DNA from: FEN-727 sp036508635
GTDB taxonomy: Bacteria; Actinomycetota; Geothermincolia; Fen-727; Anoxymicrobiaceae
NCBI GenBank assembly: GCA_036508635.1
Contig: DATCGY010000210.1
Coordinates: forward strand, 1 to 8,789
Reading direction: 5' to 3'
DNA length: 8,789 bases
Below, piece after piece: positions 1 through 6,065 of the stretch; the stretch's first letter is position 1, and every line of letters starts with the position of its first letter. The position numbers and the translations under genes were made by a program. The notes under the pieces are model-generated. The model had not been told where the DNA came from. It did not search any database and was given only the letters and a program-made list of their open reading frames with translations.

Positions 1-170
1 TCCCCAAGAACCGGGAAGACCTCGCGGCCCTGCGTGTGGTCATCAGGCATGACTTCAACGCGGACATGTCCGAGATGCTGCTGGAAGACTTGAAGTCGGA
101 ACTACCCCGGTTGGAGAAGCAACCCGCGCCGGTCCACGACAGCACGACCTCGTCGGCTTTCCATCACTGA
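1..170 (+). CDS. C-terminal end of an unrecognised protein (5' partial)
   Basis: An open frame enters from the left edge (first full codon at 3) and ends at TGA 168-170, giving about 55 visible residues. It is the only plus-strand frame open across this stretch: the other two meet stops near 50 and 100. The visible part is charged and probably helical, with a pattern like RHDFN followed by a Leu/Glu-rich helix. It ends in a polar Ser/Thr/His tail, as expected for the C-terminus of a soluble protein. Third codon positions are mostly G or C, like the neighbouring genes. I do not recognise the family, and the rest of the gene lies outside the window. The next gene starts 134 bp downstream, past a hairpin-forming repeat, so the two are probably separate units. 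Confidence 0.55.
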   Translation, partial: PKNREDLAALRVVIRHDFNADMSEMLLEDLKSELPRLEKQPAPVHDSTTSSAFHH

Positions 171-180
171 CCCCATCTTT

Positions 181-229
181 CGTTAACGCCATCCCCCCCC
201 TGACGCTCCCCCTTTCGAGGGGGAGGGGG
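181..229. repeat. Dispersed hairpin repeat, copy 1 (C-rich/G-rich palindrome)
   Basis: A 49-bp stretch starts CGTTAACGCC and runs into an inverted repeat: arm 206-213 pairs with 218-225 (8 bp) around a TTCG tetraloop at 214-217. A related sequence with the same opening block and spacing occurs at 5251-5299, so this is a dispersed element and not just local base composition. It lies just after the stop at 170 and may act as an RNA 3'-end structure, but no T-run follows the stem, so it is not a canonical intrinsic terminator. C-rich/G-rich palindromes of this general look are common intergenic repeats in bacteria. Confidence 0.7.
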
Positions 230-233
230 GGAA

Positions 234-263
234 CTGGCATACCGCGCGGCCAACATCTAGAAT
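234..263 (+). promoter_or_regulatory. Possible sigma-70-type promoter for the methyltransferase/V4R pair
   Basis: CTGGCA at 234-239 (four of six matches to TTGACA) is followed after 18 bp by TAGAAT at 258-263, a good -10 match. Transcription would begin near 270, about 35 nt ahead of the ATG at 305. The site lies just downstream of the hairpin repeat. The call rests on motif matching by eye only. Confidence 0.3.
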
Positions 264-304
264 CTGAATCCAGGCCACGCAAGCGTCACAGCGGAAAGCG
301 ACCG

Positions 305-1111
305 ATGAACGACGACAACTACGTACATGGATACTCACAATGGGAGTCCGAAAGGCTACACGATCAGGCCGGCACGCTTGCCGAACTGCTGCACCACGAC
401 ACGCGCTACGCGGCCGGTCGCAGGGTGCTCGAAGCCGGTTGCGGGGTCGGAGCTCAGACAATCATCCTCGCCAGCCACAGCCCCGAGGCGGACATCACGT
501 CAGTTGACATAAACGCATCGTCTATCGCGGACGCAAGCAGACTCCTTTTGGAGCATGGCGTAAGGAACGTGACCCTCCTCGAGGCCGACATCTTCGCTCT
601 TCCATTCGAAGCGGAGAGTCTCGACGACATCTTTATCTGCTTCCTTTTGGAGCACCTTGCCGAGCCTGTCGAAGCACTCGGTCACCTGAAGGACGTCCTC
701 AAACCCGGCGGGACCCTTACCGTGATAGAAGGAGACCACGGCTCCGCGTTCTTCCATCCGGACAGCGAATACGCGCGGGCGGCGATTCAATGCCTGATCG
801 AAGTCCAGGCAAGCCTCGGCGGCGACTCGCTCATCGGCCGTCGTCTCTTTCCTCTCCTGCAGCAGGCAGGCTTCAAGGATGTAACGGTCAGCCCGCGGTT
901 CGTCTACGCGGATGCCAGCAGGCCCGAGATGGTCGACGGTTTTACCCGCAAGACGTTCAACGCCATGGTCGAAGGTGCCCGCGACCAGGCCATCGCAGCG
1001 GCGCTCGCCACGCCCGACGACTTTGACCGCGGGGTCCGCGACCTCTACCGCAGCGCCGAGCCCGGCGGCACTTTCTGCTACACGTTCTTTAAGGCATTCG
1101 CAACGAAATAA
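305..1111 (+). CDS. Class I SAM-dependent methyltransferase
   Basis: A 268-residue protein with the Rossmann-type methyltransferase fold. Motif I is VLEAGCGVG at residues 41-49, which binds S-adenosylmethionine. The acidic residue for the ribose hydroxyls is Asp68 in SVDIN, LEADI at 92-96 contacts the adenine, and LKPGG at 132-136 is the usual post-III turn. These place it in the broad UbiE/Coq5-like Methyltransf_11/25 group. The C-terminal ~120 residues, rich in aromatics, should shape the acceptor pocket, but the substrate cannot be read from the sequence. The ATG at 305 has GGAAAG at 291-296 as a modest ribosome binding site. The V4R gene begins 19 bp after the stop, so the two are very likely cotranscribed. 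V4R domains bind small molecules, so a hydrophobic or aromatic substrate is possible, but that is inference. Confidence 0.9.
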   Translation: MNDDNYVHGYSQWESERLHDQAGTLAELLHHDTRYAAGRRVLEAGCGVGAQTIILASHSPEADITSVDINASSIADASRLLLEHGVRNVTLLEADIFALPFEAESLDDIFICFLLEHLAEPVEALGHLKDVLKPGGTLTVIEGDHGSAFFHPDSEYARAAIQCLIEVQASLGGDSLIGRRLFPLLQQAGFKDVTVSPRFVYADASRPEMVDGFTRKTFNAMVEGARDQAIAAALATPDDFDRGVRDLYRSAEPGGTFCYTFFKAFATK

Positions 1112-1130
1112 CGGACGGGGAGGGACCAGG

Positions 1131-1856
1131 ATGTTTAAAAGGATTCAGATCAAAGCCCTGCTGTCGGGGATGGAGTTTCTCGAGAGACACAAGCTCTTCG
1201 TGAAGCTGGTCCTGAGGCCGGTCTCCAGGCTCCCGATCCTTTCCAGGCATTTGATGGTTCTGCCGAGGGCGTTCATGGGTAGCACGGCTTTCGAGATACA
1301 CGACGTAGACCTGGACCGGGGGCGCATAGGCATCGGAGGGGTCGAAGAGATAATGTTCGGGTCCAAGGTCGTCGAGCAGATGCACAAGATGCTCGAGAGC
1401 CGGCTGGGTGAGGAAGAGACGAAGGAAGCGCTCTACGAGCTAGGCTACAACCTCTGCCGGTGGGAGGTAGGGACGTCCCTCGAGGGTGGCAAATGGGCGC
1501 CGGGCCTGCTGGTGCCGCTGATCAAGAACAGCTCCATCGTCGACGACGTGCACAAAGACCCGCTGCTGGCCGGCTTCTTCATAAAGGTCATGAACATGGT
1601 GTCGCGGCTCATCACGGACGAGGGAGGCTGGGGCCACCTCGACTTTGAGGGTGTAAGGTCACAACCGATGCGCGTCACGCTCACCAACTCCCAGGAAGCG
1701 GAGTGGCTCGGGCCGTCAAACAAACCCGTCTGCCATCTCTACACCGGCATAGTAGCCGGATACACCAGCGCCATAAGCGGCCAGGAGCTTCGCGCCCGCG
1801 AGGTCGAGTGCAAGGCCATGGGAGCGCCGAGGTGTGTCTTTGAAATAGAGAGATAG
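1131..1856 (+). CDS. V4R-domain protein, paralog 1
   Basis: A 241-residue soluble protein. The C-terminal half matches the V4R (4-vinyl reductase) family: GGWG at 165-168, then a GxxxG-containing helix, and the family's cysteine signature EVEC…G…CVFE with Cys227 and Cys235, plus Cys201 earlier. V4R is a small-molecule-binding fold found in BchJ and in the sensor parts of XylR/DmpR-type regulators; its cysteines have been proposed to bind metal. Residues 1-75 carry a helical lead and the block HDVD…GRIGIGGV…EIMFGS, shared almost exactly with the protein at 3483-4274. No DNA-binding, kinase or membrane segment is present, so it is a stand-alone ligand-binding protein or small enzyme. ATG 1131 is chosen over the longer open frame from 912 because GGGGAGGG at 1117-1124 sits 6 nt ahead of it and the upstream part is antiphase to the methyltransferase gene. 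It is probably in an operon with that methyltransferase. Confidence 0.88.
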   Translation: MFKRIQIKALLSGMEFLERHKLFVKLVLRPVSRLPILSRHLMVLPRAFMGSTAFEIHDVDLDRGRIGIGGVEEIMFGSKVVEQMHKMLESRLGEEETKEALYELGYNLCRWEVGTSLEGGKWAPGLLVPLIKNSSIVDDVHKDPLLAGFFIKVMNMVSRLITDEGGWGHLDFEGVRSQPMRVTLTNSQEAEWLGPSNKPVCHLYTGIVAGYTSAISGQELRAREVECKAMGAPRCVFEIER

Positions 1857-1862
1857 TACATC

Positions 1863-2006
1863 AGGCGCCACCATGATTGCTCGCTCCCACTCGAGCGTGG
1901 CCTTGCCCACTCCCTGGAACCCGTTGTCCTCATCTCCCAAAAGGTTTTCTACGGGCACGGGGCAGTCGGTGAAGGAGAGCTCCGCCGTGGGGGAGGGCCA
2001 CCGATT
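1863..2006 (-). pseudogene. Remnant of an acyl-CoA dehydrogenase (middle domain)
   Basis: Read on the minus strand, about 48 codons give an acyl-CoA dehydrogenase-like stretch: SPTAEL, then F.DC.VP.ENLLG, then GF and a T-LEWERA block. In intact enzymes this order marks the end of the middle beta domain and the first helix of the C-terminal domain, where the flavin and the fatty acyl-CoA are bound. The family is normally about 380 residues; here both ends are missing. The upstream side (2007-2124) gives no dehydrogenase match in any minus frame, and the downstream side runs into the antisense of the V4R gene. No start codon or ribosome binding site belongs to it. I read it as a decayed fragment, either from an earlier gene or brought in by rearrangement. 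The alternative is a chance antisense match, but the motif order makes that unlikely. Confidence 0.6.
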
Positions 2007-2030
2007 GGTGGTAGAATGTTGGCACCAACA
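1998..2030. promoter_or_regulatory. Two adjacent inverted repeats, possible operator for the hydrolase unit
   Basis: CCACC/GGTGG arms (1998-2002 and 2007-2011, 4-bp gap) are followed by TGTTGG/CCAACA arms (2017-2022 and 2025-2030, 2-bp gap). A TAGAAT hexamer, a possible -10, sits at 2012-2017 between them, though no good -35 is visible. They lie about 95 bp upstream of the hydrolase start. Closely spaced dyads over a -10 resemble a repressor operator, but no regulator gene is present in the window. The first dyad overlaps the edge of the dehydrogenase remnant. Confidence 0.25.
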
Positions 2031-2124
2031 GCGGGAAACGGCCACCATCAACCTCCGACAAGAATTCGACCTGAAGGAACATGCGGGTCGCCCACCCACA
2101 TGACTGCAACGGGGGGTTAAAACA

Positions 2125-2943
2125 ATGCAACTCGAGCTCGTGGTCCGAGAAGCCAAAGAAAAGGCGTTCACTCACCCGATCCTCTTCGTGCACGGCGCCT
2201 GGCACGGCGCGTGGTGCTGGGAAGAGAACTTCATCCCTCACTTCGTGGAGAACGGGTTCGACTGCTATGCCTTCTGCATGCGCGGGCACGGCGCAAGCGA
2301 ATGCGAAGGTCCATTTCACCTCTCCGGCGTCTACGACTACGTCGCGGACCTGGAGTCGGTCATAAGACAGATCGGCACAGACCCGGTGCTGGTGGGACAT
2401 TCCATGGGCGGCCTTGTGGTGCAGCGCTACCTGGAGACCCACCGGGCGCCCGCCGCGGTGCTGATGGCGAGCGTTCCACCCCGGGGGATCGTGCGATTCG
2501 TCATGCGCGTCGCCCGCCGTCACCCGAAGACGTTTATCAAGTACCTGGCGACCCAGAACCCCCGGGTGGCCGTGGCCACGCCCGAGCTCGTGTGCGACCT
2601 GTTCTTCTCCGAGGACGTGCCACCCGAAAAGCTGGACAAGTACTTCTCGAAGATTGGTACCGAGTCCGCGCGCGCCGCAATAGAGATGATGGCCCTGCGT
2701 TTACCCAGGGCGAGTCGGGTGCGGGCGTGGGGCACGCCAGTCCTGGTGCTCGGGGCAGCCGACGACGTGGTCTTTTCCCCCGCAGAAGTGAAGGCGACGG
2801 CGCGCGCCTACGGTGTCGAGGCGGAGATCTACGACCAAATGGCGCACGACATGATGCTCGAGGCCGGCTGGCAGGACGTAGCCGACCGCGTAATTGAGTG
2901 GCTGCGCGAACTGGAACTTGAATCAAAGAAGGTAGCGGAATGA
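2125..2943 (+). CDS. Alpha/beta hydrolase (AB hydrolase-1 type)
   Basis: A 272-residue alpha/beta hydrolase with the complete catalytic set. The oxyanion-hole strand is FVHGAWHGAW (21-30), the nucleophile elbow is GHSMGG with Ser93, the acid is Asp213 or Asp214 in GAADD, and the base is His241 in MAHDMM. The cap between about 120 and 195 is basic and helical and would decide substrate choice. Length and motifs fit the AB_hydrolase_1/6 group of esterases, lipases and C-C bond hydrolases; there is no signal peptide, so it should act in the cytoplasm. The start ATG 2125 has a G6 run at 2111-2116 as ribosome binding site. The stop overlaps the ATG of a 28-codon ORF (ATGA at 2940-2943), and a lipoprotein gene follows, suggesting one transcript. 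The natural substrate cannot be deduced; esters or thioesters of lipids are plausible. Confidence 0.9.
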   Translation: MQLELVVREAKEKAFTHPILFVHGAWHGAWCWEENFIPHFVENGFDCYAFCMRGHGASECEGPFHLSGVYDYVADLESVIRQIGTDPVLVGHSMGGLVVQRYLETHRAPAAVLMASVPPRGIVRFVMRVARRHPKTFIKYLATQNPRVAVATPELVCDLFFSEDVPPEKLDKYFSKIGTESARAAIEMMALRLPRASRVRAWGTPVLVLGAADDVVFSPAEVKATARAYGVEAEIYDQMAHDMMLEAGWQDVADRVIEWLRELELESKKVAE

Positions 2944-3026
2944 AGAGAAAAGGACTCGTACTCGTCGGCGGTCTTGGGCTCGCCGAGCTCGGCGCAAGCA
3001 ACTATACCTGGTCCCGAAAGTCATAG
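2940..3026 (+). CDS. Small ORF (28 aa) overlapping the hydrolase stop
   Basis: An ATG at 2940 overlaps the hydrolase TGA in the ATGA arrangement typical of translational coupling. The ORF runs 28 codons to TAG 3024-3026. The product starts MKRKG, continues with a short hydrophobic Gly/Leu/Val-rich run (residues 5-19) and ends with a basic SRKS tail, so it resembles a tiny membrane-associated peptide or the N-terminal stub of a larger protein whose rest is lost. There is no separate ribosome binding site, so expression would depend on reinitiation. The next gene has its own strong site 18 nt later. It may also be simple read-through sequence. Confidence 0.4.
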   Translation: MKRKGLVLVGGLGLAELGASNYTWSRKS

Positions 3027-3053
3027 CCATCGAATCGTAAACCAGGAGGAGTA

Positions 3054-3467
3054 ATGAAGAAGCTCGCTCTGCCGGCTGTCGTCGCCGTTTCCCTCATGCT
3101 CGCTTTCGGGCTGGCGTTGAGCGCGGGTTGCGGGGGCTCCAAGACAACGAGCAGTGCCGGTACGAGCTCTACGTCGGGCGAGGTGAGCGAGCAGGCCGTT
3201 GGTGTTCCGATCTATCCGGGCACCAAGCCCGAGCAGGTGTATGAGGGTGTCTATAAGATGACCACCGGGGACAGCTTCGACCAGGTCGCGGCGTTCTACA
3301 AGAAGCAGCTCCCCACGGCGACGTACTCCGAGACCACGATTCAGACCGGCAAGGGAGCCGCGTTCGTGGTCGACGAAAGCACGTTCCACGGCAACATCTC
3401 CGTCGAAGAAAACACACCTTCAAACGGCAAAGTGACGATTACCGTCAGCAGGTTCAACACGCAGTAG
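3054..3467 (+). CDS. Small secreted lipoprotein with a YPG motif
   Basis: A 137-residue preprotein. Residues 1-25 form a type II signal peptide: Lys2-Lys3, a hydrophobic core, and the lipobox LSAGC with the lipidated Cys26. A Ser/Thr/Gly linker (about 29-46) follows, as is usual for tethering a domain away from the membrane. The folded part opens with VPIYPGTK and has a FYKKQLP helix and an edge of beta strands. This VPxYPG…FYk…lp pattern recurs in small uncharacterised exported proteins; I know of no assigned function. The ATG at 3054 is preceded by AGGAGGAG at 3044-3051, the best ribosome binding site in this part of the window. It is probably cotranscribed with the hydrolase. Its 3' end converges on the V4R paralog with only 15 bp between stops. 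Confidence 0.85.
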   Translation: MKKLALPAVVAVSLMLAFGLALSAGCGGSKTTSSAGTSSTSGEVSEQAVGVPIYPGTKPEQVYEGVYKMTTGDSFDQVAAFYKKQLPTATYSETTIQTGKGAAFVVDESTFHGNISVEENTPSNGKVTITVSRFNTQ

Positions 3468-3482
3468 GTTGGCTTTACCGAT

Positions 3483-4274
3483 TTATCTATGCCAGGGTGA
3501 TGGGTCGAGAAGGAGAAGTTCCTCGGCCAGCGTGCGCCGCGCGAGCTCCTCGGGGGTCTCGATGGCGGGCACCATCTCGAAGACGCACCGGTCGGCGCCC
3601 ATCGAGGCGCACTCCACCTCGCGGCCCTGGAACCACTCACCGGTAATGGCACTGGCATGACCCGCCGCGCCCCCGGCAAAGTAGCTGCAGACCGGCTCGG
3701 GCGCCGGGCCAAGCCACGTGGACTCCTGCGAGTTGGCGAGCACGGCCTTAATCGGGGTCGAGCTGTAGTCGAACTCGACCACGCCACCCCAGCCGCCCTC
3801 GTTGATGATGATGCGCGTCTCCATCTGCAGAACCTTGTTGAAGAGACTCGCCATCAGCGCATCACTTCTGACACGCTCCAGCAGGTTGCCGTCGGTCATG
3901 AGCGGCAGGAAGACTTTCGGTGCCCACTTGTCTTTTCTCAGGGCGTCCTTAGCCTCGTAATAGCCGGTAAGGAACCCGATATCGTAGAGTGCAAGCTCCC
4001 GGCCCTCCGGCCCAAGGCGATCGAGTATCCGGTGCAGTACCCACAGCAGCTCCGAGCCGAACATTATCTCGTCGACCCCGCCTATGCCGATGCGACCCAT
4101 ATCGACGTCAACGTCGTGGAGGTCGAATGACGTGGCGCCCATGTATGCCCGCACCAGGAGCGGTACCTTGTCCTTGAGCACAGGGACGTTTGCCACCGGC
4201 CTCATACACTTGATCAGCAACGGGTGCTGCTCGCAGAATTCCACCAGCGCCAGTGCGATTTTGACCTTGAGCAT
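3483..4274 (-). CDS. V4R-domain protein, paralog 2
   Basis: A 263-residue protein, alignable with the one at 1131-1856 over nearly its whole length. It has the same N-terminal block (HDVD…GRIGIGGV…EIMFGS, about 53-74), the same KWAP motif (116-119), GGWG (160-163), NSQE…WLGP (181-190) and the V4R cysteine signature EVEC…G…CVFE with Cys222 and Cys230, plus Cys196. A role in binding a small hydrophobic or aromatic ligand is expected from the family. It differs by an extra acidic, helical C-terminal tail from about 235. The start at 4274 is preferred over the open frame reaching 4442: GGGAGGGGG lies just upstream, while the longer N-terminus is Arg-rich and has no match in the paralog. It is a single-gene unit, converging with the lipoprotein gene. 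Confidence 0.88.
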   Translation of the reverse strand: MLKVKIALALVEFCEQHPLLIKCMRPVANVPVLKDKVPLLVRAYMGATSFDLHDVDVDMGRIGIGGVDEIMFGSELLWVLHRILDRLGPEGRELALYDIGFLTGYYEAKDALRKDKWAPKVFLPLMTDGNLLERVRSDALMASLFNKVLQMETRIIINEGGWGGVVEFDYSSTPIKAVLANSQESTWLGPAPEPVCSYFAGGAAGHASAITGEWFQGREVECASMGADRCVFEMVPAIETPEELARRTLAEELLLLDPSPWHR

Positions 4275-4432
4275 GGTCCCCCTCCCTTTGTCGAGCAGAG
4301 CTGTCTCGAAGAGGATATCACGGCGTCGTCTCGTGCGTGGGTACCTGCCTTGCCTCACCTGTTGTAGAATGCGCCTGCGACTGGCTGTGAAGTCCCGCGC
4401 TTGGGCTGCGGACGGTCCGGGAAGGGGGTTCG

Positions 4433-4546
4433 ATGAGCGCACCCGGCTTCACCAAAACGGTGAGCTTTAACCTGACCGCGTACCATTACTCTCTGCCCGA
4501 CGACAAGGTGACGGCCTTCATCTATGCGCTGGGAATCCAGGGATGA
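4433..4546 (+). CDS. Small ORF (37 aa), possibly a truncated gene
   Basis: This ORF lies within the 372 bp between the V4R paralog start and the next lipoprotein, which otherwise shows nothing clear. The ATG at 4433 follows GAAGGGGG (4421-4428) at suitable spacing and opens 37 codons ending at TGA 4544-4546. About 28 of 36 codons end in G or C, as in real genes here. The product begins MSAPGF and has an aromatic-containing middle (FNLTAYHY) with a DDKVTAFIYAL helix. I do not recognise it. It could be a genuine small protein or the N-terminus of a gene cut short; the following 100 bp in other frames give no convincing continuation. Confidence 0.4.
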   Translation: MSAPGFTKTVSFNLTAYHYSLPDDKVTAFIYALGIQG

Positions 4547-4646
4547 GTGCCGCATTGATGGGTGGATTCGGAGGCTCCCGGAAAAACCTGATAAGATTGG
4601 CCGTGCGAGGCTGGCGATCGAGATGCGGTGGCCCGGAGGAATCAGC

Positions 4647-5189
4647 GTGAAGAAGCTCATCATTGTCATACTAATCGTTATGATTGGCGCGGGTATGCTT
4701 GCTTTAGTGGCTGGTTGCGGCACAGATACGAAGCAGGCTCAGCAGTATATAAATGCGGGAGATGAAATAGTCAAAAAGTTTCAGAGCGCGGCGCAGCCGT
4801 GGGAGAACGAGATCAGCGCGGCACAAGCAGCGGTGAGCGACCCGGCTCAATTTAGTGCGGATGTCGCCAAGGCCAAGGCAGCCGCCGGCAATCTCCCCAG
4901 GATAATCGACGAGGCCAAGGCCGAATACGAGAAGATCAAAGGCCTCAAGGGCGTCGATGACTACGCCAGGTATGCAAGCCTCGAAATCGAAGCACTGGAC
5001 AAGATAAAGCAGGTCATACAGAAGACAAACAACTATTTCGACCAGATGATTGCGCTGAACAACTCCAGCAATACCACCGGCAATGAAGTAGTGCTGAAGC
5101 AGTATCAGGATGACATCACAAGGCTGAATGACAGCGCGGCCAACCTCGACCGGCAGGCCCAGAAGCTCAAGGCGGGTAAAAACCTGTAG
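4647..5189 (+). CDS. Helical lipoprotein
   Basis: A 180-residue preprotein beginning at GTG 4647. It starts VKKLIIVILIVMI, a basic end plus a hydrophobic core, and reaches the lipobox LVAGC with Cys24, so it should be exported, lipidated and anchored on the outer face of the cytoplasmic membrane. The mature part is almost entirely helical and charged (Ala/Lys/Glu/Gln-rich, about 27-175), with heptad-like spacing that suggests a helical bundle or coiled coil. It has no recognisable catalytic motif and I do not know its function. GTG 4647 is preferred over upstream ATG codons at 4524 and 4623 because GGAGGA at 4635-4640 is correctly spaced and the signal peptide then starts at residue 1. A strong hairpin follows the stop by 4 bp. 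Confidence 0.85.
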   Translation: MKKLIIVILIVMIGAGMLALVAGCGTDTKQAQQYINAGDEIVKKFQSAAQPWENEISAAQAAVSDPAQFSADVAKAKAAAGNLPRIIDEAKAEYEKIKGLKGVDDYARYASLEIEALDKIKQVIQKTNNYFDQMIALNNSSNTTGNEVVLKQYQDDITRLNDSAANLDRQAQKLKAGKNL

Positions 5190-5193
5190 GTCG

Positions 5194-5221
5194 GAGCCGG
5201 GCCTGGGAGGCCCGGCTCAAG
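5194..5221 (+). repeat. GC-rich hairpin, short copy of the GCCGGGCCTGG repeat
   Basis: A perfect 11-bp stem (5194-5204 with 5208-5218) closes a GGG loop, followed by AAG. The same core, ending in CTCAAG, is found inside the 53-bp repeats at 7580-7632 and 8174-8226. Being 4 bp after the lipoprotein stop, it probably marks or protects the 3' end of that transcript. No T-run follows, so it is not a standard intrinsic terminator. Confidence 0.7.
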
Positions 5222-5250
5222 AGCGAAGAGGACACAATTCAAGGAATGGC

Positions 5251-5299
5251 CGTTGACGCCACCCGCACCCTGACCCTCCCCCCTCGAGGGGGGAGGGGA
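5251..5299. repeat. Dispersed hairpin repeat, copy 2 (24-bp perfect palindrome)
   Basis: The opening CGTTGACGCC corresponds to copy 1 at 181, and the sequence continues into a perfect 24-bp palindrome at 5274-5297 centred on CTCGAG. With the hairpin at 5194-5221 it fills the gap between two converging genes (stops at 5189 and 5308), where a bidirectional transcript end would be useful. Function is inferred only from position and symmetry. Confidence 0.7.
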
Positions 5300-5307
5300 T
5301 ATAGCCA

Positions 5308-5940
5308 CTATTGGTTTCTGACGGCGTCGTATAGTTGAACGACCTCTAGGATGGCTCGTCTCTTCTTGCGGGATTTGACGCGTCGCTTGATAAGTCGGAA
5401 TCCGAGATATGCGCCTGCGGCGAGAGGTGCGGCGGCGGGCGCCGCCTTCTTGGCGGACGTGACCATCTCCGCCATCTGCTTCTGCCGTTCGTCAGTTTCC
5501 TGCTTCAGCAGCTTCTGCAACTCGTCGACCTCGGACTTGACCTGGTCGCTGATCTCCTTGAGCTGTTTCTTGACGTCTTCAGCCGTCTTGGAGAGCTCCT
5601 TCGCGGAAGACTTGGCTATGCCGGCTCCTATTCCAAGGATCACTCCACCGATCACCAGGAAACCTCCGACTACGATGAGCGCGGAGAGCCATGGTTTGTC
5701 GAGGGCGATGTTCACGAGAAGGATGATGACAGCCAGGCTGTACAGGAGGGCAAGGGCCGCGATCATAGCGCCGAAAAAGGAAATCCCCGCGCCAATTCCA
5801 AGGCGGGTGCCCTGCGCTTTTACCTTCTTCTTCATAGCCTCACCTTCAGGGCCTTGCAGGCCCGTGAACTGGCCTTTTAGAGTGTTGCTCAGTTTGGTGA
5901 GGTTATCCAGGCGCTCTTTGATCTCTGGCAAGTTGCTCAC
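5308..5940 (-). CDS. Holin-X-like (Phage_holin_3_6 type) membrane protein
   Basis: A 210-residue protein. A charged N-terminal helix (1-45) is followed by two adjacent hydrophobic segments, about 47-79 and 84-109, Gly/Ala/Ile-rich with DKPW between them. A long charged amphipathic helix with coiled-coil character (110-160) comes next, then an Ala-rich short hydrophobic stretch (168-184) and a very basic tail (KRRVKSRKKRR). The paired segments resemble the Phage_holin_3_6 family (putative actinobacterial holin-X, YqjE-like), which is common on chromosomes and whose members are mostly not phage lysis proteins. Nothing else here is phage-like, so a housekeeping envelope role is more likely. The start is GTG 5938-5940, with AAAGGGGG about 9 nt upstream. 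It lies downstream of the tRNA on the same strand. Confidence 0.75.
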   Translation of the reverse strand: MSNLPEIKERLDNLTKLSNTLKGQFTGLQGPEGEAMKKKVKAQGTRLGIGAGISFFGAMIAALALLYSLAVIILLVNIALDKPWLSALIVVGGFLVIGGVILGIGAGIAKSSAKELSKTAEDVKKQLKEISDQVKSEVDELQKLLKQETDERQKQMAEMVTSAKKAAPAAAPLAAGAYLGFRLIKRRVKSRKKRRAILEVVQLYDAVRNQ

Positions 5941-6065
5941 TCGAGTGTCCCCCTTTCATTTGGTTAGCTGTTTACATCGGACAAATGCTCTCAAGATGCT
6001 TTCGCCGTGGAGGTCCCGAACGCCTTGCCGGATTCGGAGAGCTCTGATCGGGAAGCGGAGGACGG

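Noticed and set aside
912..1856. Long open frame that would extend the V4R protein to 314 residues
   Set aside because: The first 73 codons overlap the methyltransferase gene in another frame and give low-complexity Arg/Pro/Ser sequence; ATG 1131 has a strong ribosome site and matches the paralog's start.
1930..2523. 197-codon minus-strand frame antisense to the hydrolase
   Set aside because: The plus strand carries a complete hydrolase with catalytic motifs; the antisense product has none and does not align with acyl-CoA dehydrogenases.
3657..4130. 157-codon plus-strand frame antisense to the second V4R gene
   Set aside because: It is a shadow of a gene supported by paralogy and family motifs.
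4275..4442. N-terminal extension of the second V4R protein
   Set aside because: It is Arg-rich, has no counterpart in the paralog, and the ATG at 4274 has a much better ribosome binding site.
4524..4646. Upstream ATG starts for the helical lipoprotein
   Set aside because: They would bury the signal peptide 8 to 41 residues inside the protein; GTG 4647 is preceded by GGAGGA and places the signal peptide at the start.
5194..5299. Canonical rho-independent terminators after the lipoprotein gene
   Set aside because: The stems are strong, but neither is followed by a T-run on either strand, and both belong to dispersed repeat families.
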